DNA of 45,955 nucleotides from a virus, in the IMG/VR virus record IMGVR_UViG_3300034024_000042, positions 1 through 45,955 of that record; one strand, written 5' to 3'. Both the position numbers and the translations under genes were made by a program. The notes under the pieces are model-generated. The model did not search any database, had not been told where the DNA came from, and saw only the letters and a program-made list of their open reading frames with translations. Positions within the stretch are counted from its first letter, which is position 1. Every line of letters starts with the position of its first letter. This document shows, in pieces, positions 7,138 to 14,966 of the stretch.

Positions 7138-7262
7138 GGCGTCACCGCGGCGAAGAGCAGCACAAACAACGCGGTCAGCGAGAGCGCCCAACCCGCGTGC
7201 CCGTAGGCGATCGCTCGGTCGGCGGGCGTGGTATTAGCGAGGAAGCGGAAGGCGCGGCGCAC
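7134..7262 (-). CDS. small single-pass membrane protein (42 aa)
   Basis: A GTG-started frame of 42 aa with one hydrophobic segment (GWALSLTALFVLLFAAVTP) at the C terminus. It starts two bases after the upstream stop and its TGA overlaps the next ATG (ATGA). Function unknown. Confidence 0.55.
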   Translation of the reverse strand: MRRAFRFLANTTPADRAIAYGHAGWALSLTALFVLLFAAVTP

Positions 7263-7264
7263 GG

Positions 7265-7675
7265 TCAGCCCTCCACCAGCGTGAGGTCGACGCCCGTTGG
7301 GCAATCGCGGAAGGCATCAAAGGTGCGCGTTGGCTCGAACGCATCGACCGGCACCGAAAACAGCTTGTCGGCGTACAGCGGCGTCACGCGCTCGCTCGCG
7401 CCCGTTGTGGGATTTCGCCCCCAGGTCGCCGCCTTCTGGCGGATCGCGAAAGTGTGAAGCATGCCCTTGCGGCGCGCGCCGTCGTGCTCGTGGATGAGCA
7501 GCGTGTCTTTGTGGGCCATGAAGTGCGTCGTCGCGGCCGACACGGCGTCGGTGAGGTCGACCGGTTGGCCAATGTCCAGTTCGCGAGCCGGGCCCTCGTT
7601 CGTGCGCCAGGCGCGGAACACGGTGGCGTGCTGCAGCTTATCGGCGAAGGCGCCGCGGATCGGCAGCGCGCTCAT
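7265..7675 (-). CDS. hypothetical phage protein (136 aa)
   Basis: A 136 aa soluble protein (MSALPIRGAFADKLQHATVF...) with segments AVSAATTHFMAHKDTLLIHE and ERVTPLYADKLFSVPVDAFE. I do not recognise the family. It overlaps the upstream gene by ATGA and lies second in the leftward early operon, where DNA-metabolism or host-takeover proteins are usual. Confidence 0.65.
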   Translation of the reverse strand: MSALPIRGAFADKLQHATVFRAWRTNEGPARELDIGQPVDLTDAVSAATTHFMAHKDTLLIHEHDGARRKGMLHTFAIRQKAATWGRNPTTGASERVTPLYADKLFSVPVDAFEPTRTFDAFRDCPTGVDLTLVEG

Positions 7676-7977
7676 GCCGCCACCTGTGTGTCGTGACGCT
7701 CATGCGCCCGGCGAAGGGCAGCAAAGGCGCGCTCGATGTGGGCATCCACATCGGCAAGCCAGAGGTCTTGCCATTCCCGCATACCGAGCGGCGTGAGCGA
7801 GCGGTATGTCCCAAGCACCCGGCGGTGCTTGAAGTCGTGCTGGTTGATGAGGTCTTGGAGGTTCAGCCGCAGGTGGCTGGCGTGCTGCTTGCAGACCCAG
7901 TTGTACTGCTCGTCCGTCCGGTCGAAGTGCGGCACCGCGGCGCCGTAAGGTTCGATGGTGAGAGCGGCGGTTGCCAT
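7672..7977 (-). CDS. hypothetical phage protein, first gene of left operon (101 aa)
   Basis: A 101 aa protein, mostly helical (YNWVCKQHASHLRLNLQDLI, REWQDLWLADVDAHIERAF). Being first behind the repressor-controlled left promoter, it would be the earliest leftward product after induction, a position that in lambda-like phages holds N-type or host-modifying functions. No homology is recognised. A GGAGA lies upstream of the ATG. Confidence 0.65.
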   Translation of the reverse strand: MATAALTIEPYGAAVPHFDRTDEQYNWVCKQHASHLRLNLQDLINQHDFKHRRVLGTYRSLTPLGMREWQDLWLADVDAHIERAFAALRRAHERHDTQVAA

Positions 7978-8016
7978 GTTGGTCTCCGTCGGGCGGCGTC
8001 GCCCTGTGGAGACTCG

Positions 8017-8043
8017 ATTATGCGATTATCGGAAGTATCGCAA
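8017..8043 (-). promoter_or_regulatory. leftward early promoter (PL-like)
   Basis: On the minus strand, TTGCGA (8038-8043) is followed after 15-17 bases by CATAAT/TAATCG (8017-8022). Operator copy 8022-8035 lies in the spacer, so repressor binding would block RNA polymerase. It would drive the operon beginning at 7977. Confidence 0.6.
8022..8035 (+). promoter_or_regulatory. repressor operator, copy OL1
   Basis: GCGATTATCGGAAG, containing the near-palindromic core CGATWATCG. The same 14-mer occurs at 9369-9382 and, inverted with one change in the core, at 9400-9413, beside the repressor gene. Confidence 0.7.
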
Positions 8044-8054
8044 GAACTATTTTT

Positions 8055-8068
8055 GCGATAATCGGATG
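8055..8068 (+). promoter_or_regulatory. repressor operator, copy OL2
   Basis: GCGATAATCGGATG, one of four copies of GCGATWATCGGAWG in the immunity region. It lies upstream of the leftward promoter and may allow cooperative binding with the copy at 8022. Confidence 0.65.
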
Positions 8069-8070
8069 TC

Positions 8071-8685
8071 TTATCTCTGCTGCCGTTCCATCACGGCGAC
8101 GAAGGCGGCTATCTCGTTGATCGGAATTGCCTCATCGGTGTTCGTGCCGGACTGGCCAAAAAGCCGATATTTCAAACCGAGCCGGGGGTTCGCTGGGTCA
8201 TAAGCCGCGGCTGCTGCCTTCAACACTTCGAAGTCGACCGGGAAACTAACATCCTCTTGATAGGTGCAGCTATACCTGCCGCACGAGACATCCGATCCGA
8301 GACGGACGATTGGCGCCTCGACCAACCCGTTGGGCCCTTCGAAGGAGGCTCGGTTAAAATGATGCCAGCCTCGGCCTGTATACGTTGCGACATGATAGAC
8401 CTCAGTCGCGACCTTTCCCGTCTTGCGATTGATAAAGCCCCGCAAGAAACTGTTTTCAACTTTTGAGCTGCTCAGCCAATTCATCTTGACCACCGGGGCG
8501 ATGACGCCGCGAGTGGTCACCTTTATTTCCGGATCGAGATAGTCACCGGTCACTGTCACCAATGGCTCTAGCTCGCTCGCCGGACGGTCGAGCAACGAGA
8601 GCACCTTGGAATTCGGGTCTTTCTTTGGAGCACTGACCGCTGGCGCTGAAATTAGGACAAGTATTAGAGCCGCCGCCCGAACCAT
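8071..8685 (-). CDS. secreted protein, candidate lysogenic-conversion factor
   Basis: A 204 aa protein with a classical signal peptide (MVRAAALILVLISAPAVSA, cleavage after about residue 19), so it is probably periplasmic. The mature part has two cysteines close together (DVSCGRYSCTYQ) that could form a disulfide, and a C-terminal helix (PINEIAAFVAVMERQQR). It overlaps the repressor stop by 22 bp and follows it, so it is likely expressed in the lysogen with the repressor. That position suits a superinfection-exclusion or host-fitness gene. Family not recognised. Confidence 0.75.
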   Translation of the reverse strand: MVRAAALILVLISAPAVSAPKKDPNSKVLSLLDRPASELEPLVTVTGDYLDPEIKVTTRGVIAPVVKMNWLSSSKVENSFLRGFINRKTGKVATEVYHVATYTGRGWHHFNRASFEGPNGLVEAPIVRLGSDVSCGRYSCTYQEDVSFPVDFEVLKAAAAAYDPANPRLGLKYRLFGQSGTNTDEAIPINEIAAFVAVMERQQR

Positions 8686-9332
8686 ACTGGCCTCCCCATA
8701 ATAGTAAGGTCCTCGGCATCATACTCATGGGCCGATAGGTCTTTGTCGCGAGAGAAGACCCGCAAGCGTGCGCCCTGGGTCTGCGGGACCCGCTCCACCA
8801 TCTTGATAACGTAGGCGTCCCCATCCCACAGGGCGAAGGCGCCAGGCTGAGCGGTATTCTTGTCCCGTCGATCGATGAGGATCTGGTCGCCGTGTTCGAA
8901 CTCCGGCTCCATGCTCGTTCCGCGAGCATCGATCACAAGCAGGTCAGTCGCCTTCGCATGCAGTTCGTCCTCAATTAAGGAGCGGGAAACAAGGGCGTGT
9001 TCCACATCTCCTTCGCCGCTGCCTCCTCCCCCCATCCCCGCGTACGAGGGCAGAATCTCGACGGGAAGATAGGATCGCTGGGGATCGACGGGCGGCAGAT
9101 CTGGCTCCTCGATATAGCCGCCACGTGCTTCAGCCGCGTCGAGCCATTCGTGTGCCAGCAGCACCTCACCAGCCTTCATTTGGCGCTCACCAGCGCGAAC
9201 CTTGGACAGTTTGTTCTCGTGGATGGACAAGGCGTCCGCGAGGTCGCGCTGCTTGAGGTCCATCGCATCTAGTCGGGTCAGTATCTGAACTGCTTCCGGC
9301 TGGGTCGTCTTGATCTCTTTCGGCTCGGCCAT
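8664..9332 (-). CDS. S24/LexA-like phage repressor
   Basis: Lysogeny repressor of 222 aa. Residues 13-60 form an XRE-type helix-turn-helix (LKQRDLADALSIHENKLSKV). The C-terminal S24 peptidase domain has S140 (GTSMEP) and K177 (YVIKMVERV) as the catalytic pair, and A98-G99 in the hinge is a possible self-cleavage site. The expected behaviour is RecA-stimulated autocleavage and induction. The ATG at 9332 is chosen because upstream codons run into the operators. It is divergent from the cro-like gene, with two operator copies between. Confidence 0.9.
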   Translation of the reverse strand: MAEPKEIKTTQPEAVQILTRLDAMDLKQRDLADALSIHENKLSKVRAGERQMKAGEVLLAHEWLDAAEARGGYIEEPDLPPVDPQRSYLPVEILPSYAGMGGGGSGEGDVEHALVSRSLIEDELHAKATDLLVIDARGTSMEPEFEHGDQILIDRRDKNTAQPGAFALWDGDAYVIKMVERVPQTQGARLRVFSRDKDLSAHEYDAEDLTIMGRPVWFGRRL

Positions 9333-9354
9333 ACGCGAATTGCGCACCACCCTG

Positions 9355-9382
9355 CGAATATCGCAATCGCGATTATCGGAAG
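9355..9382 (-). promoter_or_regulatory. candidate repressor-gene promoter
   Basis: On the minus strand, CTTCCG (9377-9382, the edge of an operator) is followed after 16 bases by TATTCG (9355-9360). The predicted transcript would start roughly 15 bases before the repressor ATG. The match to a -35 box is weak, so this is a suggestion based on geometry. Confidence 0.35.
9369..9382 (+). promoter_or_regulatory. repressor operator, copy OR1
   Basis: GCGATTATCGGAAG, identical to the 8022 copy. It sits over the candidate repressor promoter, consistent with autoregulation. Confidence 0.7.
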
Positions 9383-9389
9383 ATTGCAC

Positions 9390-9418
9390 TTGCGATTGGC
9401 TTCCGATTATCGCATATC
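9390..9418 (+). promoter_or_regulatory. rightward early promoter (PR-like)
   Basis: TTGCGA (9390-9395), a 17-base spacer and CATATC (9413-9418). The inverted operator 9400-9413 fills the spacer. Seven bases separate the -10 box from the ATG at 9426, so the cro-like message is predicted to be leaderless or nearly so. Confidence 0.65.
9400..9413 (-). promoter_or_regulatory. repressor operator, copy OR2 (inverted)
   Basis: CTTCCGATTATCGC on the plus strand, the reverse of GCGATAATCGGAAG. It lies between the -35 and -10 boxes of the rightward promoter. Confidence 0.7.
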
Positions 9419-9425
9419 GCTGCTT

Positions 9426-9656
9426 ATGCGAACCGTAGCCGATGCCGTGATTGATCACTTGGGCGGGACTTCTGCCGTTGCTAAGCTGATCGAGGCACCC
9501 GTTTCGACCGTCCACAGTTGGCGTTCGATTGGCATTCCCGCGTCCCGACTAGCGCACATCAGGCTGGTTGCGGCTGCTGAAGGCAAGCTCCTCCCGGATG
9601 ATCTTGCAACCCTGCCCAATACCAAAGCGGCAGAAGACGAGCAGGCCGCAGCGTGA
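9426..9656 (+). CDS. Cro-like helix-turn-helix regulator
   Basis: A 76 aa DNA-binding protein. Residues 5-45 (AVIDHLGGTSAVAKLIEAPV STVHSWRSIGIPASR) are a Cro/YdaS-type helix-turn-helix. It is divergent from the repressor behind shared operators and first in the rightward operon, the position of cro. It would switch the phage toward lytic growth by occupying the repressor promoter. The ATG at 9426 fits the predicted leaderless start; an upstream ATG at 9384 lies inside the operators. Confidence 0.75.
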   Translation: MRTVADAVIDHLGGTSAVAKLIEAPVSTVHSWRSIGIPASRLAHIRLVAAAEGKLLPDDLATLPNTKAAEDEQAAA

Positions 9657-9928
9657 TCGACGAAAGCCCGCCCGGAACCTGGCGCGCCGCGCTCACGCCC
9701 GACGGCCCGCCCTGCGCCGTCTGCCGGCAGAACGTCTGCGACCACTCCGACCTCGAATATCAAGGCTTGATGCCGGCTCCTGCGACCCGGCCGGCATCGG
9801 GGCTCGCCAACACCCAAGGCGAGCAGGGGGCGGCGAGCACCCGCGCCGCCCTCGTTCCCCATGCCCTGTCTCAGCCCCTGCATGTTCCTACCCCTAGCCC
9901 CGAGGCGCAACACGATCATGTCCGGTAA
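9653..9928 (+). CDS. small hypothetical protein (91 aa)
   Basis: A GTG-started 91 aa frame overlapping the cro-like stop (GTGA). It holds a possible metal site (CAVCRQNVCDHSD) near residues 21-33; the rest is proline/alanine-rich and looks disordered. Family not recognised. Confidence 0.55.
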   Translation: MIDESPPGTWRAALTPDGPPCAVCRQNVCDHSDLEYQGLMPAPATRPASGLANTQGEQGAASTRAALVPHALSQPLHVPTPSPEAQHDHVR

Positions 9929-10337
9929 CATCGCCGCGCAGCAGAGTTTGGCCAAGCGTTTCGCGACCGCCCTCCGTCAGTTCGAGCACGAAGGGGGCTC
10001 GGTCGACGAGCTAGCCAAGGCCGTCGGCGAGGAAGCGCGCGACCTAAGGCGCTGGGCCGACGGCACCAAGATGCCCGCACACGTCCTGAGCGCCCTGCTT
10101 GGCGAGCTTCCCCGCCACCATGCCGACTATCTCATTGCACCCACAGGGTTGCGCCTGATTGCCCGCGACGAGGGGCAAAGCGGCAATGCCCTGCGCGCTG
10201 CGGCGACCGCATGCGACTTCTCGCGGGATGTAGCGACGCGAATGGCCGACGGCACCTGGGACCACCGCGACGCCGAAGCCGCTCGCAAGCATGCCCAGCG
10301 CGTGATCTCCGAGCTTCAGCCGATCGCCGGCGAATAG
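9918..10337 (+). CDS. CII-like phage regulatory protein (139 aa)
   Basis: A 139 aa helical protein. Residues 8-60 (LAKRFATALRQFEHEGGSVD, ELAKAVGEEARDLRRWADGT) look like a helix-turn-helix that reads a divergent operator; the C-terminal part is helical (RDAEAARKHAQRVISELQP). Position after cro suggests a CII-type activator or replication regulator. It starts at ATG 9918, overlapping the previous gene by 11 bp. This is also one candidate for the protein that reads the repeated late element, though nothing links them directly. Confidence 0.6.
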   Translation: MSGNIAAQQSLAKRFATALRQFEHEGGSVDELAKAVGEEARDLRRWADGTKMPAHVLSALLGELPRHHADYLIAPTGLRLIARDEGQSGNALRAAATACDFSRDVATRMADGTWDHRDAEAARKHAQRVISELQPIAGE

Positions 10338-10361
10338 CCCTCCCAACGAAAGGAACCGACC

Positions 10362-10868
10362 ATGGGACGACCAAGGAAACAGGACGACGACTTTGACCCG
10401 CCGAGCGGCGGCGGAGTGACGGGCGAATATGTACGCCCCGATGCGGCAAAAGCGTTCGACATCTACGACAAGCAGATCGCACCGAAGAAGGCGCACATCA
10501 GCACCCTCACCGGCGACTGCTCACAGCCCTGGCAGGACATCAAGGATCACGCCCACTTCCCGCGCCCGGTGATGAACTTCCTGCTCAACCTCGAAGGCAT
10601 CGACGACGACGCCAAGCGCGATCACTACCTGCTCGCGCTGCGCGAGGGTCTGACCCATCGCAAGCTGTTCCTGCCCACCGACCTTGTGACCATGGCCAAC
10701 GGCGAGGACGGCGGCGACGTCGTGCCCACGGCAACCCGCCAGCGCCCGCACCTCACGGCAATCGATGGCGGCGGAGAGCCTGACTTCGACGAGGCGAGCG
10801 ACGAGGAGCTTGCCGCGCAGGAAGGCCGTCCGAGCCTCACCGAAACCGGCAACCTCACCCCCGCCTGA
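10362..10868 (+). CDS. hypothetical phage protein (168 aa)
   Basis: An acidic 168 aa protein beginning MGRPRKQDDDFDPPSGGG. The central segment (APKKAHISTLTGDCSQPWQD ... RPVMNFLLNLEGIDDDAKRD) recurs in phage early regions, and the C-terminal 45 residues are disordered and acidic. A good AAGGA precedes the ATG. Function unknown; the early-right position favours replication or regulation. Confidence 0.65.
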   Translation: MGRPRKQDDDFDPPSGGGVTGEYVRPDAAKAFDIYDKQIAPKKAHISTLTGDCSQPWQDIKDHAHFPRPVMNFLLNLEGIDDDAKRDHYLLALREGLTHRKLFLPTDLVTMANGEDGGDVVPTATRQRPHLTAIDGGGEPDFDEASDEELAAQEGRPSLTETGNLTPA

Positions 10869-10942
10869 TGTCCCCGGACCCTTGGCCGCCTCGCCGCGGC
10901 CGAGGGCGAGGATGACCTCAGGCACCTAGGATCGCACCCCTC

Positions 10943-11542
10943 GTGAAGCTTCTCGCTCTCGACCTCTCCAAGACATGCACCGGCTGGGCGTTCTGGGCGC
11001 CCGGCGCCGAACAAGCGCGCCTCGGGCACTTCAACTTGGGCGGCAGCTACGCCTCGAACGGCGACGTCTTCGCCAAGCTACAACAGAAGCTCAACGAGCT
11101 GCGCCAGGCGTTCGCATTCGAGCGGATGGTCTGGGAGCAGAAGATCAATCCGCAGAACCTGCAGGCGGTCTCCAACTATCAGACCATCGCCCTGATGGGC
11201 GGGCTCGAAGCGCACGCAGAGAGCTTCGCCGCGGTGTTCCGCATCGCGCACCGCGCGGTCAACGTCTCCAGCTGGCGGCCCGACTTCCTCGGCCGCGACG
11301 AGATCGCGGGCATCCGCCGAGCCGTAAAGGACGAGGAGAAGCGCCTCGGCAAGAAGGTGGGCGCCTCCGACGCGCTCAAGGTGGCGACCATGCTGCGCGC
11401 TCGCCAGCTTGGCCACGAGCCTCGCAAGCAGGATGAGGCCGACGCCTTTGGCGTGCTCACTTACGAGCTGCTCCATCGCGGAGTCATCCCGCCCTGGTTG
11501 GGGAATGAGACTCTGCGCGCGCCCTTGGAGCCGGTGTTATGA
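10943..11542 (+). CDS. RuvC-like Holliday-junction resolvase
   Basis: RNase H-fold nuclease of 199 aa. Conserved acidic residues are visible at D7 (LALDLSKTCTGWA), E65 (MVWEQ) and D164/E165/D167 (KQDEADAFGVL), the RuvC pattern. It would resolve branched DNA from replication and recombination before packaging, working with RecT. The start is GTG. A 74-base gap before it contains no evident gene. Confidence 0.82.
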   Translation: MKLLALDLSKTCTGWAFWAPGAEQARLGHFNLGGSYASNGDVFAKLQQKLNELRQAFAFERMVWEQKINPQNLQAVSNYQTIALMGGLEAHAESFAAVFRIAHRAVNVSSWRPDFLGRDEIAGIRRAVKDEEKRLGKKVGASDALKVATMLRARQLGHEPRKQDEADAFGVLTYELLHRGVIPPWLGNETLRAPLEPVL

Positions 11543-11739
11543 TCCCCAAGGCTTTTTGCGCGACTTGCGTTTTCTTCTCGGCGAATCCTCACCCTCAGCC
11601 GTGTCGATCGGGGGGCCAGTGCCGCCGGCATGCGCCAGTGTTCGATCGGACCGAAGATGGGCGCATGCGCTCGATCTGGCCGCTTGTGTGGGACGACTAC
11701 TGGTGCGGTGAGCACGCGATTGTCGAGAGCAATTCGTGA
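11539..11739 (+). CDS. small cysteine-rich protein (66 aa)
   Basis: A 66 aa protein with Cys pairs at 7/10 (FCATC) and further cysteines at about residues 22, 28 and 56, probably a zinc-binding fold. Its ATG overlaps the resolvase stop (ATGA) and its stop overlaps the next GTG. Function unknown. Confidence 0.65.
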   Translation: MIPKAFCATCVFFSANPHPQPCRSGGQCRRHAPVFDRTEDGRMRSIWPLVWDDYWCGEHAIVESNS

Positions 11740-12401
11740 CTCTGCGCGTCCTCATCAACTGCGAATACTCAGCGGTGGTCCGCGACGCATGGCGCGCACG
11801 GGGCTTCGACGCGTGGTCCTGCGACCTGCTCCCCACTGAGGGTGACCCTCGCTGGCATATCCAGGGAGACGCTGTCGATGCGGCGTACGGCCTGCACTGG
11901 GACGCGATGGTTGCTCACCCCATTTGCACGCGAATGGCGAACAGCGGCGCGAAGCATCTCTACCGCGGCTGCCGAAAGGAAAACGGGCCCGAGCCATACC
12001 GCTGGGCTCGGCTTGAGATGGACGCGACATTCTACCGCGTTCTTCGCGACGCCCCGATCAAGCACAAGGCGATCGAGAACAGCGTGATGCACGGCGCGGC
12101 CATCGCGCTCACTCGCCGCGGTCCGACGCAGTTCGTGCACCCGTTTTACTTCGGCTCGCCGTTCTTCAAACTAACCGGTCTTGAGCTGATCAACTTCCCG
12201 CGGCTGCGCAAGCGCAACGCCCTCCCCCCCCCGAGGCCGGGCACCGAGGAGCACAAGGCGTGGTCTCGGGTGCACCGAATGGCGCCCGGAGAAGACCGCG
12301 GCAAGGAACGCGCGCGCTTCGATCCAATGATTGCGACCGCCATGGCTGAGCAGTGGGGCGACTACCTTCTGGGCCTCTACGCGATGAGGGCGGCAGCATG
12401 A
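11736..12401 (+). CDS. methyltransferase-like phage protein (221 aa)
   Basis: A 221 aa protein opening with a Rossmann-like strand and acidic residues (LRVLINCEYSAVVRDAWRAR, then FDAWSCDLLP), as in C5-type methyltransferases. It continues with WDAMVAHPICTRMANSGAKH, where the PxC site resembles the catalytic PC of that fold. It may be an active DNA methylase or a degenerate relative; the gene at 1500 is of similar type. The GTG start overlaps the upstream TGA. Confidence 0.65.
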   Translation: MTLRVLINCEYSAVVRDAWRARGFDAWSCDLLPTEGDPRWHIQGDAVDAAYGLHWDAMVAHPICTRMANSGAKHLYRGCRKENGPEPYRWARLEMDATFYRVLRDAPIKHKAIENSVMHGAAIALTRRGPTQFVHPFYFGSPFFKLTGLELINFPRLRKRNALPPPRPGTEEHKAWSRVHRMAPGEDRGKERARFDPMIATAMAEQWGDYLLGLYAMRAAA

Positions 12402-13117
12402 GCCAGAACCGCTCCACCGCCGTCATGCAACGCCGCGTCGAGGCCCATGACAGCCTAGACGACTTCCCGACACCGCCGTGGGCAACGCGCGCCCTGCTCG
12501 AATTCCTCGCGGACGAGTGCGGCTTGCCGCTGGAAACGATGATGTGCCGCGAACCCTGCGCGAACCGCGGGTTCATGGTGCGCCCGCTGCTGGAGCGCTT
12601 CGGCGCGATCCTTGCCAGCGACGTGCACGACTACGGCGCCGGCTTCCCCGTGCGCGATTATCTGTTCGGCCCGCTCGACCACTTCAGCCGCGTCGACTTC
12701 ACGTGCATGAATCCTCCCTTCCGGCTCGCGGAAGAGTTCATCGCCCACGCGCTCGCGAACTCGCGCATCGGTTGCGCCGCCATCCTGCGCATCGCTTTCC
12801 TTGAAGGCGACGCCCGCTACCGCTCGCTCTTCGCCAAGCATCCGCCCAGCTACGTCCTGCAGTTCGTCGAGCGCGTTGTGATGCTTAAGGGCCAAGTGCT
12901 GAGGCCTGGCACCGCGTACCTCGATCGAGACGGCGAGGAGCGCAAAGCAGGTTCGGCCACGGCCTATGCTTGGTTCGTCTGGCTTCACGATCAACCTGAC
13001 TCCCGCTTGCGCTGGATTGAGCCCTGTCGGGCCCGCCTAGAACGCGAGGGCGATTACACGCAGCTGGCGGCCCCCGCGCCGCAGGCCATGCCGCTGTTTG
13101 CCGAGGGAGCCGCCTGA
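12398..13117 (+). CDS. DNA N6-adenine-type methyltransferase with NPPF motif
   Basis: A 239 aa protein with catalytic motif IV NPPF near residue 106 (FTCMNPPFRLAEEFI) and an upstream SAM-pocket-like region (CREPCANRGFMVRPLLERFG, then ILASDVHDYG). The DFPTPPWATRALLEF start is typical of phage methyltransferases of this class. The ATG at 12398 overlaps the previous stop (ATGA). Likely role: protection of phage DNA from restriction. Confidence 0.8.
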   Translation: MSQNRSTAVMQRRVEAHDSLDDFPTPPWATRALLEFLADECGLPLETMMCREPCANRGFMVRPLLERFGAILASDVHDYGAGFPVRDYLFGPLDHFSRVDFTCMNPPFRLAEEFIAHALANSRIGCAAILRIAFLEGDARYRSLFAKHPPSYVLQFVERVVMLKGQVLRPGTAYLDRDGEERKAGSATAYAWFVWLHDQPDSRLRWIEPCRARLEREGDYTQLAAPAPQAMPLFAEGAA

Positions 13118-13686
13118 TGCGCGAGCGTATCGACCTCTCGACAGCACCCAGCGCGATGGAAGCCTTAGCGGCATCGTGGGCCAAACCGGCGCCTCGGCCG
13201 CCAGCCCCTCCGCGCCCTACGCGCTGCCGCATCTGCTTTGGCGAGCTGAGCGACCGCAACCGAACTGGCTACTGCGTTCGCCACGTGGCGATCGGCAACC
13301 AGCGCAACCCCGAGTGGCGCGAGAAGCAACGTGCGGGCGTCCAGCGCAAGCTCAAGTCCGACCCCGACTACGTCGAGAAGCTCCGCGCCAGCGCGCGCCG
13401 AGCCGCGGCCGTCCGCGATCCGGGTGCCATGCGCGAACGCTGGCTCAGGGACCGTGTCTGGGAGAAGAGCAACGCAGCGCACCCACCCGGGAGCCCTTCC
13501 CGCCTGAAAGCCGCCCAGGCCATCTCCAACCGCAGGCTGGCGCACATACCGCCCGAGCTACGCGACGAGTATCGCCAGCTGCAGAGGAGCACCCGCATGC
13601 GCGCCCACGAGGCGCTTGCGCGGCTTGAGAGCGACCATCCCAAGGCAATGCAACGCTGGCGCGCTGAGGCGGCCGCACGTGGCTGA
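13117..13686 (+). CDS. hypothetical zinc-finger phage protein (189 aa)
   Basis: A basic, arginine-rich 189 aa protein. Residues 37-56 hold a probable zinc site (RCRICFGELSDRNRTGYCVRH). The rest is helical and charged, ending EALARLESDHPKAMQRW. A nucleic-acid-binding role is plausible. It overlaps its neighbours at both ends. Confidence 0.65.
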   Translation: MRERIDLSTAPSAMEALAASWAKPAPRPPAPPRPTRCRICFGELSDRNRTGYCVRHVAIGNQRNPEWREKQRAGVQRKLKSDPDYVEKLRASARRAAAVRDPGAMRERWLRDRVWEKSNAAHPPGSPSRLKAAQAISNRRLAHIPPELRDEYRQLQRSTRMRAHEALARLESDHPKAMQRWRAEAAARG

Positions 13687-14449
13687 TTTCCCCGCCCTCA
13701 TGCTCTGGACCGACAAGTATTTGGCGGACACGCGTCACCTCACGACGCTGGAGCATGGCGCGTACCTGCTGCTGATCATGGAAGCTTGGCGCCGGCCGCA
13801 CTGCGACCTGCCCGACGACGACCGCATTCTGGCCCGCATGGCCGGCCTCCCCGCAGACGAGTGGGCCGAGGTCCGCGACATCGTGATGGGCTTCTGGGAC
13901 CTCGATAAAAGGCGCAAAACTTGGAGGCAAAAGAAGCTCACTTCGGAGCGCGATTACGTCACGAAGAAACGCAAGTCGCAGCAGGATAAGGCCGCAAAGC
14001 GTTGGAAAGATAAAGAAATCGCCGATGCCACGGCAATCCCACGGCAATCCCGCGGCAATGCCCCCACACCCACACCCACACCCACACAAATTATAGAAGA
14101 ACCTATCGGTTCTTCCGCGCCCGCGAGCAAGCGAGCCTGTCAGCTACCTTCGAACTTCGAGCCGGTGCTGACGGAGATTGCTCAGCAGCACGCTGATCGT
14201 CTCGGCCCCTCTCGCCTCGCCAACGAGCTGCAGCGCTTCCGCGATTACCACGCTGCCCGAGGCAGCACGATGAAGGATTGGCAAGCCGCCTTCCGCACCT
14301 GGCTTTCGAATGCCGTCGACCGAATGGGAGCCCGACCCAATGAACCGCACCGCCCAGCTGCCCGCGACAACCGCGACGGCTTCACGCAAGCAATCGACCG
14401 CCGACTTGGCCTTGGCGCAGATGGCAGTCCTGCCGCAGCGACTGGATGA
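13679..14449 (+). CDS. DUF1376 (YdaU-like) replication-region protein
   Basis: A 256 aa protein with an N-terminal DUF1376 domain (LMLWTDKYLADTRHLTTLEH, GAYLLLIMEAWRRP). A linker of alternating proline/threonine near residue 123 precedes a C-terminal DnaT/replication-type segment (ELQRFRDYHAARGSTMKDWQ, AAFRTWLSNAVDR). Such proteins stand where phages keep replication initiators. The GTG at 13679 overlaps the upstream stop and begins exactly at the domain. Confidence 0.8.
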   Translation: MADFPALMLWTDKYLADTRHLTTLEHGAYLLLIMEAWRRPHCDLPDDDRILARMAGLPADEWAEVRDIVMGFWDLDKRRKTWRQKKLTSERDYVTKKRKSQQDKAAKRWKDKEIADATAIPRQSRGNAPTPTPTPTQIIEEPIGSSAPASKRACQLPSNFEPVLTEIAQQHADRLGPSRLANELQRFRDYHAARGSTMKDWQAAFRTWLSNAVDRMGARPNEPHRPAARDNRDGFTQAIDRRLGLGADGSPAAATG

Positions 14450-14966
14450 CGATCAGCTCGCCAGGGTGGAAGCGTATGCCGCGGCTCCGCTGCCGGCCCT
14501 GCCGCGCACCAACGAGCCGCACATGCTGATGTTCATGCGGACCCTCGACGTCATGCCCCGGCAGCAGGCCGACCGAGCTGCGGGTGAGATCAAGCTCGAA
14601 CTGATGCTGCGAATGCTCGGCCACCTCCCGGCCGCGACGCTCGACTGGATGACCGGCGAGGTCATGCGCCGATTTACGTTTTACCCGTCGATCAAGGAAC
14701 TGCTCGACCTCTCGCAAGCGTGGACTCGCAACGACGCGAGCATCCAGGCCCGGTCGCGCGCGCAGTACCTCGCCCGCACCGAGCGGCAGACCCGGCTTGA
14801 GGATTCGCTGAAGCGTCTGCGCACCGAGCGCTGCGAACAGGTGTGGATCGATGGGCTGGACGAGCGAACGTTGGCCGTTGCCGAAACGCAGGGGCTGGTT
14901 GCTCGTGCTGAGGGTGGAACCTGCACCCAGCGCGATGGCTGGCAGGAGTGGGAGACAGCTGCGTGA
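14340..14966 (+). CDS. hypothetical replication-region protein (208 aa)
   Basis: A 208 aa helical protein (RQQADRAAGEIKLELMLRML, ATLDWMTGEVMRRFTFYPSI KELLDL). It follows the DUF1376 gene and overlaps it by 110 bp, an unusually long overlap, so the true start may be ATG 14421. Position suggests a role with the replication initiator, as a helicase loader would have, but no loader motif is visible. Confidence 0.65.
   Translation: MNRTAQLPATTATASRKQSTADLALAQMAVLPQRLDDDQLARVEAYAAAPLPALPRTNEPHMLMFMRTLDVMPRQQADRAAGEIKLELMLRMLGHLPAATLDWMTGEVMRRFTFYPSIKELLDLSQAWTRNDASIQARSRAQYLARTERQTRLEDSLKRLRTERCEQVWIDGLDERTLAVAETQGLVARAEGGTCTQRDGWQEWETAA

Noticed and set aside
9384-9425. Upstream ATG extension of the cro-like gene
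   Set aside because: The extra codons would lie over the operator and -10 box; the 9426 ATG fits the promoter.
9653-10868. Assigning one of these early genes as the activator of the late element
   Set aside because: No sequence evidence ties any regulator to the element; a host factor is equally possible, so no call was made.
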